Origin: Odoribacter sp036657595 | GTDB lineage: Bacteria > Bacteroidota > Bacteroidia > Bacteroidales > Marinifilaceae | Reading direction: 5' to 3' | Assembly: GCA_036657595.1 (NCBI GenBank) | Contig: JAVXFZ010000054.1 | Coordinates: 1-17,900 of the forward strand | DNA: 17,900 bases | Part shown: positions 7,599 through 14,787 of the stretch, piece after piece | Layout of the letters: each line of letters starts with the position of its first letter | Numbering within the stretch: the first letter of the stretch is position 1 | Position numbers and translations under genes: made by a program | Notes under the pieces: generated by a model | Told to the model about the DNA's origin: nothing | Databases searched by the model: none | What the model saw: the letters and a program-made list of their open reading frames with translations, nothing else

Positions 7599-9140
7599 AT
7601 GAAAAGATATATTTTATTCTCACTTCTGCTGACAATCTTCGGCTGTATCGACGACGGAGGCAACTACGATTACGCCCCGACACGGGAGTTACAGGTTATT
7701 GAAATGAAGAGCACCAATATACTGACAGTCGGCGAATCGGTAATATTGTCCCCGAAAGCCATTGTAAAAAAAGACCCGCTAAAAATACAGATAGAAGGGG
7801 TGAAATTTGAATGGCTTATCAACTATAAGGTAGTGGCTGAAACTGAAACGTTTACTTTTACAGCAGAAAGCGATGGCGACTATTATGGCCAGTTGCGGAT
7901 GACCGACCCCCTGACAGGTGCGATATCCCTATTCGATTTTTCAATCACGGTAAAATCTCCTTTTGAAACGGGATATGCCATCCTGTCCGAAGAAAACGGA
8001 AAGGCACAACTTTCGTTTATCCGCGCCAAATGGCTGGGACAACCGGATACAATCATTTATGAAGGGGAATACAAGGATATTTACAAACAATTAAATGAAG
8101 GCGAAGATTTGCAGGGTCTGCCCATTTCCATCAGCGAACACTGGAAATATGACAATGGTCTGCAAAACGGTGAATTGACATTATTGACCGGCAACGAATC
8201 CAAAGTATATGCACAGGAATTAAATGGCACATCATTGAAGCGGGAGACATATATTCAGCAGGAATTTGAAAACGGTATGCCGGCAGGATGCCGCCCAAAG
8301 CAAATCATACACACGGATTGGGACAGCTTTCTACTGGATGAATCAGGTGATGTATATATCCGCCGTTCAAACTCGTTAGAGGGTTTCCATACCGGTTTTT
8401 TCTCGGATAAGATAAAGCTTTGGAATGGTCGGAAATTCGAAAGGCTGATATTTACCAATTATTCGATATCAAATGTGATATTCGGACTTGAGCGAAACCC
8501 GGAAACCGGAAAAAACAATTGGGTGGGAATCTATTCGGATTACTGGCGGGCAGATAATAATCTCCAGGAATTAGCAATTACCGGAGAACACAGTGAAGAT
8601 TTTTACGACTTCGAAGATGAAATATTATTCACCGATACCCGGAATGATGTCAATTGGTCGGGTGATTTATCCATAGTATATAAATCCAAAGCCGGAGAGT
8701 ATTTCCTGCATTGCATCAATATCGACAGGGTTTCCAGAAGTGCCTGCCGGATAGGCGAAAGCATAAAGATCAACCTTGGGAAAGAATTGAAAATCACCGG
8801 CGTTAATGGAATGTGTACCAACAAAAAAAACAATTATACTTATCTGTGTGATGATCACACCATTTATTGGGTGGAAAATTATTACAGCGAAGACTATGGA
8901 GAAATGAAAACCTTCGAAAAGAAGATATCCACCATAGCCACAAATACTCGGTATAATGGTAACTATGGCAAGCAATTGGTAAGTATGGCCATTGCCTTTG
9001 AAGACGGCAGCGTGGAAATCTGGGAAATCAAGCCGAATGCCACCGCCTTCCTCGGACGGGTATTCACTTCAGAACACTCTTACGGGAAAATAAAACAGGT
9101 ATTAGGCAAAATAGGCAATAGCGGCTATTTCTTCGAATAA
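7599..9140 (+). CDS. PKD-like family surface lipoprotein
   Basis: This 513-residue predicted lipoprotein has a short signal peptide ending in FGC (lipidated Cys16), followed by IDDGGNYDY. The Cys-x-Asp-Asp pattern fits surface export, and the GNYDY start is typical of the PKD-like lipoproteins that follow DUF4843 genes in Bacteroidetes. About residues 30-125 look like one or two PKD-like beta-sandwich domains (TVGESVILSPKAI, KFEWLINYKVV, DGDYYGQLRMTDPLTG). The remaining ~390 residues are rich in beta strand with aromatic repeats (YAILSEENGKAQLSFI, DGSVEIWEI), possibly a propeller-like or repeated-strand fold. No catalytic motif is visible. It lies 47 nt after the DUF4843 gene and 96 nt before the first peptidase. 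The likely role is surface binding or presenting substrate to SusCD, an inference from position and lipidation only. Confidence 0.8.
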   Translation: MKRYILFSLLLTIFGCIDDGGNYDYAPTRELQVIEMKSTNILTVGESVILSPKAIVKKDPLKIQIEGVKFEWLINYKVVAETETFTFTAESDGDYYGQLRMTDPLTGAISLFDFSITVKSPFETGYAILSEENGKAQLSFIRAKWLGQPDTIIYEGEYKDIYKQLNEGEDLQGLPISISEHWKYDNGLQNGELTLLTGNESKVYAQELNGTSLKRETYIQQEFENGMPAGCRPKQIIHTDWDSFLLDESGDVYIRRSNSLEGFHTGFFSDKIKLWNGRKFERLIFTNYSISNVIFGLERNPETGKNNWVGIYSDYWRADNNLQELAITGEHSEDFYDFEDEILFTDTRNDVNWSGDLSIVYKSKAGEYFLHCINIDRVSRSACRIGESIKINLGKELKITGVNGMCTNKKNNYTYLCDDHTIYWVENYYSEDYGEMKTFEKKISTIATNTRYNGNYGKQLVSMAIAFEDGSVEIWEIKPNATAFLGRVFTSEHSYGKIKQVLGKIGNSGYFFE

Positions 9141-9181
9141 TCATTTATTGTACAAATAGGCTTTCAATCGTTTTGTGATTT

Positions 9182-9219
9182 ATTGCAATATAGATTGCAA
9201 AAACGGTTGCGGGTCGCAA
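9182..9219. promoter_or_regulatory. Cluster of TTGC-containing repeats before the peptidase genes
   Basis: The 96-nt gap before the first S9 gene is the longest between adjacent genes from susC to the peptidases. It holds two identical ATTGCAA copies (9182-9188 and 9194-9200) spaced 12 nt apart, each containing the palindrome TTGCAA. They are followed by an inverted repeat TTGCG/CGCAA (9207-9211 and 9215-9219). The roughly one-turn spacing resembles an operator or activator array. No well-spaced promoter pair accompanies it, so its role is open. Confidence 0.3.
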
Positions 9220-9236
9220 AATTAAAAATCAACAAA

Positions 9237-11555
9237 ATGGCGTATAAAATAACTTTAATCTGTTTATGGATAGTGTGCTTTTTCCCCTCACAGGCACAGA
9301 AATATAAGGCAAACTGGGAACAAGTCAGAAAATTTGACCAGATGATCAAGGATTTTCGTAATGACCATTCAATAAGTCCCCGTTTTATTAACGATACAGA
9401 CCGATTCTGGTACCGCCTGCGCACCAGCGATGGGCTAAGGTATTACTTGGTCGACCCCGATCAGAAATCACACACCGAGATGTTCAATATGGAAGATATG
9501 CTCGCACAAATGGCAGAATTAACCCATAAAGCCTATCTGTCCACAGACCTGTCCTATATCAGCATCAAGTTTGCCAAAGACGGTAAAAGTTTCAGTTTCA
9601 GCAATGGCGGTCATAACTTTATTTATCGTCTGGACACCCGCAGACTGGCTGAAGAAATAAAAAAAGAAAAGAAGGCCGATGACAATATCTCTTCCGGGCA
9701 TATCATTTCACCGGATAGCTCTTATTTTATATACGCTTACCAGCACAATCTCTACTGCTATGGTAATAAACATAAAGGGATGGATACGACTGTGGTGCAG
9801 CTAACCACTGACGGCGAGCGCTTCTATTCCTACTCAAAATATCCGGAAGAAGCTCCGAACGAGGAAAGCTATCCGTCAGGCCGCTGGCTGAAAAACTCAC
9901 GTATCTTCCTGGTTGAGATGGAAGATTTCCGGAAAGTAAAAGATATGTATATCATCAATATGCTCAAAGAGCCGCGTCCGAAGTTAGTACATTACCGTTA
10001 CAGTTTTCCGGGAGATACAGCCATTGCGCAATATAGTTTCAAGCTGATCGACATCAAAAGTAAAGAAAGCAAAGAAGTATGGGGAGAAAAATGGAAAGAC
10101 CAGTACGTTGAATTTGCCTATGACAATTCCCGCAACGGTTCGGAATTATTTTTTTACCGTACAAAACGTACCTGGGACGAGAAAGAACTCTGCGCCTACG
10201 ACCTGAATACGGGAAATATCCGCACACTCTACAACGAAGTGGACAAGCCATTTTTCGATTATCTTATCGCCCAAACGCATTTCCTGAATAATGGACGCGA
10301 AATTATCTTCCGCTCAGAACGCACCGGATTCGGGCATTTTTATCTATATGATGGAAAAACAGGAAAGCAAAAACGAGCAGTGACACAGGGTAATTTCCTG
10401 ACGGGGCAAATGATAAAAATTGATACGGCAAAACGAGAAATCTACTTTTACGGGTATGCCCGTGAAAAAGGCATTGACCCCTATTATTACATCGCATACA
10501 GGGCACATTTGGATAAACCGGGCATTGAGTTGCTGACACCGGAAAATGCCAATCATTCCATTGACATCTCTCCCTCGTCAAAATATATCGTAGACAGGTA
10601 TTCACGGGTGGATATGCCTTTCCGCACAGTAGTGCGCAACCGCAGCGGCAAAGTAATTATGGAACTCAAACAGCCCGACCTGACACCGCTGTTCAATGCC
10701 GGATGGCAGCTTCCAGAACGTTTCTGTGTAAAGGCTGCAGATGGGGTGACTGATTTGTACGGAGTGATGTGGAAACCGATGGATTTTGATTCAACACGTA
10801 AGTATCCGGTAATTTCAGAAGTATATCCCGGTCCACAATACGAATATGTACCAACTTCTTTCTGTATGGAATCGAGCAAGGGTACCCGCCTGGCGCAGTT
10901 GGGATTTATTGTGGTGCAGATCGGACATAGGGGAGGGACACCCCTGCGGGGAAAAGTTTATCACCGCTATGCCTATGGCAAGCTGCGCGATTATCCATTG
11001 GACGACGACAAGGCGGCAATCAGTGAGCTTGCCCGCCGTTACTCCTTCATTGACGGCAAAAAAGTAGGTATTTTCGGACATTCAGGAGGCGGATTTATGT
11101 CAGCAGCAGCGCTCTGCCAGTCGAATTTCTATACCGCCGGAGTAGCCACCGCCGGAAACCATGACAACCGGATATATAACACCGGCTGGATTGAAATGAA
11201 CAACGGGGTAAAGGAGAAAGTTGTGAAAAATGAAAAAAATCCGGCGGACAGCATTCGTTTTGAAGCCCTGCCAATCCATACTAATGTGGACATTGCCAAG
11301 AATTGCAGAGGACATTTATTGCTGGTGACCGGGATGATGGATGACAATGTTCATCCGGCACATTCGTTTCGTATGGCACGGGCATTGATGAATGCCGGTA
11401 TTAATTTCGATATGCTTGCTCTTCCAGAAAGCACCCACGGGCTGACAGGCAGCGAAGACGATTACTTCCTTTTCAAGATGCGAAGCCATTTTGCCAAGTA
11501 CTTGCTGGGAGATTTCAGTGGGGATAATATGATGAAATTCGACGTAGAAAAATAA
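9237..11555 (+). CDS. Secreted S9 family serine peptidase, DPP IV-like
   Basis: This 772-residue exported peptidase has a signal peptide at about 1-20 (LICLWIVCFFPSQAQ). A beta-propeller region of the DPP IV N-terminal type (about 50-480, with repeats such as ISPDSSYFIYAYQHNLYCY and FRSERTGFGHFYLYDGKTG) gates an alpha/beta-hydrolase domain. The catalytic triad is readable: Ser616 in GHSGGG, Asp702 in MMDDNVH and His734 in STHG. The spacing (86 and 32 residues) is close to human DPP4 (78 and 32). Tyr530 in EVYPGP is placed like the DPP4 oxyanion-hole tyrosine. A Glu pair follows Tyr202 (YPEE), roughly where DPP4 has the pair that anchors the free N-terminus. The frame is open from a TTG at 9183, but the ATG at 9237 gives the signal peptide directly. 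It should cleave short peptides, often after proline, in the periplasm or at the surface; exact specificity is not determinable. Confidence 0.92.
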   Translation: MAYKITLICLWIVCFFPSQAQKYKANWEQVRKFDQMIKDFRNDHSISPRFINDTDRFWYRLRTSDGLRYYLVDPDQKSHTEMFNMEDMLAQMAELTHKAYLSTDLSYISIKFAKDGKSFSFSNGGHNFIYRLDTRRLAEEIKKEKKADDNISSGHIISPDSSYFIYAYQHNLYCYGNKHKGMDTTVVQLTTDGERFYSYSKYPEEAPNEESYPSGRWLKNSRIFLVEMEDFRKVKDMYIINMLKEPRPKLVHYRYSFPGDTAIAQYSFKLIDIKSKESKEVWGEKWKDQYVEFAYDNSRNGSELFFYRTKRTWDEKELCAYDLNTGNIRTLYNEVDKPFFDYLIAQTHFLNNGREIIFRSERTGFGHFYLYDGKTGKQKRAVTQGNFLTGQMIKIDTAKREIYFYGYAREKGIDPYYYIAYRAHLDKPGIELLTPENANHSIDISPSSKYIVDRYSRVDMPFRTVVRNRSGKVIMELKQPDLTPLFNAGWQLPERFCVKAADGVTDLYGVMWKPMDFDSTRKYPVISEVYPGPQYEYVPTSFCMESSKGTRLAQLGFIVVQIGHRGGTPLRGKVYHRYAYGKLRDYPLDDDKAAISELARRYSFIDGKKVGIFGHSGGGFMSAAALCQSNFYTAGVATAGNHDNRIYNTGWIEMNNGVKEKVVKNEKNPADSIRFEALPIHTNVDIAKNCRGHLLLVTGMMDDNVHPAHSFRMARALMNAGINFDMLALPESTHGLTGSEDDYFLFKMRSHFAKYLLGDFSGDNMMKFDVEK

Positions 11556-11566
11556 TATAGGGTGAG

Positions 11567-14239
11567 ATGAAGTTATTTGTTTTATTATTGATCGGATTTT
11601 CGATGTGCGGGGAGCTTTGGGCTTCCCGCCCGGAAATCGATTCTACCGCTTACGCCAAATGGAAACGCATTGATAATTATGCCATTTCAGACAACGGACT
11701 GTGGGTGAAGTATCGCTATGCATACATAGACAACGAGGAAGAAGACCGGAAAGCGCGGGAATGTTATTACATCTGTAATACCCGGACAGGTAAAACCCGG
11801 ACGATAGAACACGCTGAAATGCCGGAATTTTTCGCCGGAGGAAATTGGATTTCATACACCGATGGGCGGGACAGCGAGAAGCCCGTAACCTATTTAATGG
11901 AATTGCAAAACGAACGAAAAATCCAGTGGAACCGTGCGGAAGACCCCGAATGTTTGCCCGATGTCCCAATAGTAAATTATCAAAAAAAGGGAGGCTCAAG
12001 AGTATTTTTACGTCTAAACCGCCCCGATAGTGTTGTTTATAACAATATAGGATGCTATGAACTGTCTGATGCAGCAAAAAAAATTCTCTATATCAGGAAA
12101 AGCGAGACAGCAAACGAGTTGTGTTACGGCGATTTGTTCACTCCGGAAAGCCACCGGATGATATTCCGGGATACGTCACGTTCACTAAACCGTTTCAATT
12201 TTTCCAAAAATAAAGGAACATTTGAACTTCACCCTGAAAAGACAAATCCGGGACGTGTGCAATGGTACACATTCGAGTTGACAGGTAAAACCGGCTTACT
12301 GGCTGATTCCCACACCTGGCAGTTACCGGAAGGCATCACCTCCGCCCCGCGTAATATCCGCTTGCTGGGAAACGGTACTTTATTTGAATTTGATGCCATT
12401 CCTCACCAAAAAACAATTCAGAAGCCCCAATCCGATGTACAATGTGACTCTTCTTTCACTCTGGAACTGTGGTCATGGCAAGACCCGGTGATACAATCGG
12501 TACAAGCGCTTTCAGGTTATCGGAAAGAACAGGAGAAGCTGGACAAGTATTTATACGATAACCGGACAGGAACTATCCGGCAAATCAGCGACGGACAATA
12601 TGCCTCCATCCGCTATCAGCCCGGCAACATTCCACACTACGCTTTATTGACCGACAATTCGGCCTTCCAGCTACAAAAGGACTGGTTGTATATCGAACGA
12701 AAAGATTACAAACTTGTGAACCTGCAAACGGGGAAGCAACATATACTGGCACGATCCCAGACCCAACAGGCAGAATGGTCGCCAGACGGAAGGTATATCA
12801 TTTATTTTGACGACCAGAGCCAAGCCTGGAAACGTTTTGAGCCGGAACGCCTTAAGACAGAGAATATTTCGGAAGCGATCAGCTTTCCGGTACATAACGA
12901 ACTGTGTGACCGTCCGCACCCCGCAGAACCTTATGGTATCGGGGGCTGGAGTGCAGACGGGACACGGATGTACCTTTATGATCGTTTTGACATTTGGCGG
13001 GTGGATATGGATAACCTGCAAGCCCCCTATTGCATCACACAAGGCATCGGAAGGCGGGACAGTCTGATTCTGCGATTACTGGATATATACAGCATCGCTC
13101 CACTACGACTGGATGAAACAAAACCGTTTTACCTGGATATTACCGAGTGGAAAACACGCAATAGCGGAATCGGGCAAATGAATGGCAGCAAGTTGCAAAA
13201 AGACTACTTCGGTGCTTTTATGTATCAGTGCGGAGGTGGCAGCCAAGATGGAAAAACGTTATTGCTGTCACGGCAAAGTTTCAGCGAAGGACGCAATCTA
13301 TGGGTATACAACCTTGAAAGCCATAGAGCCCAGAAAATCAGTGATGCCAACCCCGGTCATTGTGGTTATCAGTGGGGCTCTGTCCGGATGACCGAATGGA
13401 CGAACGGTGCAGGTAAACGCAATCAGGGACTGGTATATCTTCCCCACGGCTACAATCCGTCACAGACTTACCCGGTGATTGTAAACTATTACGAAACCCA
13501 TACCCAGGAAATGCACACTTATCAAGTACCGGGATGGAGTTGTGCTATGTTGGACATTTCCACTTATCTGAGCCAGGGTTATGTTATTTTTCGGCCCGAT
13601 GTCTACTTTACGGTCGGTGAACCGGGACAAAGTACTTACGATGCCGTCGTAAGCGGCGTGGAGCATTTGATAAAGCAAGGAATTGCCAATCCAGACAGAA
13701 TCGGAATAGAAGGACACAGTTGGTCAGGATGTACGGCTGCTTTATTGATCACTATGACCGACATCTTTCGCTGTGCCTCCATCGGCGCAGGCGTGGTAAA
13801 CCTGACTGAAGCTTATACGGCCCTCCGTACGGGAAGCGGAAATACGCGGATGTTTATGTACGAAGACTGGCAATGCCGTATGGGGAAAAATCTGTGGGAA
13901 AACCTGGATGCCTATGTACGTAACTCAGCCATATTGAGAGCCAATCGGATTACAGCCCCTGTCCTGATTATGCACAATGACAAGGATGAAGCGGTAGAAT
14001 TTCACGAAGGCCGTAATTTATTCCTGGCCCTACGCCGGCTGCAACATCCGGCTTGGTTGCTCAATTACAAGAATGAAGGACATTTTATCGGCAACAAAAA
14101 CGCTCAACGTGACTGGTCACAACGTATGATGCAATTTTTCAATCATTATCTGAAAAATGCACCTATGCCTCGTTGGATGCAGGAAGGCATTAATATCAAT
14201 GAGCGGGGATTCGACCAGAAATATGATTTTATAAAATAA
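11567..14239 (+). CDS. Secreted S9 family serine peptidase (prolyl oligopeptidase type), second copy
   Basis: This 890-residue exported peptidase starts 11 nt after the previous one. A signal peptide covers about 1-20 (LLLIGFSMCGELWA). A long beta-propeller region spans about 50-590 and includes QAEWSPDGRYIIYFDD and GGWSADGTRMYLYDRFDIW. The C-terminal alpha/beta-hydrolase domain spans about 610-870. The triad is Ser718 in GHSWSG, Asp807 in NDKDEAV and His839 in NEGHF, spaced 89 and 32 residues. It belongs to a different S9 subgroup from its neighbour, the Bacteroidetes group usually carrying a GxSWGGY elbow and HNDxDGAV. The glycine two residues after the nucleophile is replaced by Ser720, a departure from the usual GxSxG motif. 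The Cys in the signal region is not in a lipobox, so the protein is probably soluble. It likely degrades oligopeptides supplied by the SusCD importer. Confidence 0.91.
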   Translation: MKLFVLLLIGFSMCGELWASRPEIDSTAYAKWKRIDNYAISDNGLWVKYRYAYIDNEEEDRKARECYYICNTRTGKTRTIEHAEMPEFFAGGNWISYTDGRDSEKPVTYLMELQNERKIQWNRAEDPECLPDVPIVNYQKKGGSRVFLRLNRPDSVVYNNIGCYELSDAAKKILYIRKSETANELCYGDLFTPESHRMIFRDTSRSLNRFNFSKNKGTFELHPEKTNPGRVQWYTFELTGKTGLLADSHTWQLPEGITSAPRNIRLLGNGTLFEFDAIPHQKTIQKPQSDVQCDSSFTLELWSWQDPVIQSVQALSGYRKEQEKLDKYLYDNRTGTIRQISDGQYASIRYQPGNIPHYALLTDNSAFQLQKDWLYIERKDYKLVNLQTGKQHILARSQTQQAEWSPDGRYIIYFDDQSQAWKRFEPERLKTENISEAISFPVHNELCDRPHPAEPYGIGGWSADGTRMYLYDRFDIWRVDMDNLQAPYCITQGIGRRDSLILRLLDIYSIAPLRLDETKPFYLDITEWKTRNSGIGQMNGSKLQKDYFGAFMYQCGGGSQDGKTLLLSRQSFSEGRNLWVYNLESHRAQKISDANPGHCGYQWGSVRMTEWTNGAGKRNQGLVYLPHGYNPSQTYPVIVNYYETHTQEMHTYQVPGWSCAMLDISTYLSQGYVIFRPDVYFTVGEPGQSTYDAVVSGVEHLIKQGIANPDRIGIEGHSWSGCTAALLITMTDIFRCASIGAGVVNLTEAYTALRTGSGNTRMFMYEDWQCRMGKNLWENLDAYVRNSAILRANRITAPVLIMHNDKDEAVEFHEGRNLFLALRRLQHPAWLLNYKNEGHFIGNKNAQRDWSQRMMQFFNHYLKNAPMPRWMQEGININERGFDQKYDFIK

Positions 14240-14276
14240 AACAATAGCAAAATAATTAACTTAAATGAATGTAATT

Positions 14277-14708
14277 ATGAAAAAATGGATGGCTTGTGCG
14301 GTATTTATCGGATTGATAGGTAGTTATACTAACGGTTTTGCCGATGATTTAAACAAAAAGGTAGTAGGTAAATGGTATAATCCTTATACTTATGAATCTA
14401 CCGGAGAAAAGAAAGGTTTCGAATTTAAAAAGAACGGCAAATGCAAAGCTTTAGGAGTTAAGACACTCGACCTGCGCACCTGGGAAGTCAAAGACGGGCG
14501 GCTTGTGATAAAAGGCTTTTATTTGGACAAAGACGGCAAAACCTGGGAAGAATATTTAACATCGGAACGGATTGAGCAGGTGAATACAGATACACTATAT
14601 GTCATTACCGCCGAAAAACCTTTAAAAATGGGATTTCTCTATTTAAGTCCTAAAGCCCTGAAAAAAAAGGTTACTCCTTTTTCAGGACAGTTCCAAAATG
14701 AGCAATAA
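14277..14708 (+). CDS. Small exported lipocalin-like protein
   Basis: This 143-residue protein has a signal peptide of about 22 residues (MKKWMACAVFIGLIGSYTNG, cut near GFA). The mature part of about 120 residues is all-beta. Its opening VVGKWYNPYTYES resembles the GxW start of lipocalin folds, and GFEFKKNGKCKALG and WEVKDGRLVIKGF suit the small lipocalin-like (DUF4923/lipocalin_3-like) proteins common in Bacteroides. An in-frame ATG at 14265 would add four residues (MNVI); the ATG at 14277 gives a cleaner signal peptide. The gene lies 37 nt after the second peptidase and just ahead of the terminator, so it is probably the last gene of the operon. It might bind a small hydrophobic ligand or a lipid, but no ligand or enzyme motif can be read. 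Confidence 0.75.
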   Translation: MKKWMACAVFIGLIGSYTNGFADDLNKKVVGKWYNPYTYESTGEKKGFEFKKNGKCKALGVKTLDLRTWEVKDGRLVIKGFYLDKDGKTWEEYLTSERIEQVNTDTLYVITAEKPLKMGFLYLSPKALKKKVTPFSGQFQNEQ

Positions 14709-14721
14709 CCTGTTTTTATAA

Positions 14722-14780
14722 ATAACTGAAAAAGAGCCTGAATAACATTTTTACTGTTAGACAGGCTCTTTTTCAGTTAT
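14722..14780. terminator. Bidirectional intrinsic terminator between convergent genes
   Basis: A perfect 19-bp stem (14722-14740 with 14762-14780) contains GAGCCTG/CAGGCTC at its closed end and an A5/T5 run in the middle, so U-rich RNA results on either strand. The 21-nt loop holds a second small hairpin, TAACA (14743-14747) with TGTTA (14755-14759). It lies 13 nt after the lipocalin-like gene and 7 nt beyond the transketolase stop, so it should end both convergent transcripts. Confidence 0.92.
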
Positions 14781-14787
14781 ATTATAT

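Noticed and set aside
9183..9236. Upstream TTG start extending the first S9 peptidase by 18 residues
   Set aside because: The extension is basic, lies in the repeat-rich gap and would bury the signal peptide; the ATG at 9237 gives a normal signal peptide at the N-terminus.
149..14708. Classical polysaccharide utilization locus
   Set aside because: SusCD and ECF/FecR fit, but no carbohydrate-active enzyme or hybrid two-component regulator is present; the enzymes are peptidases.
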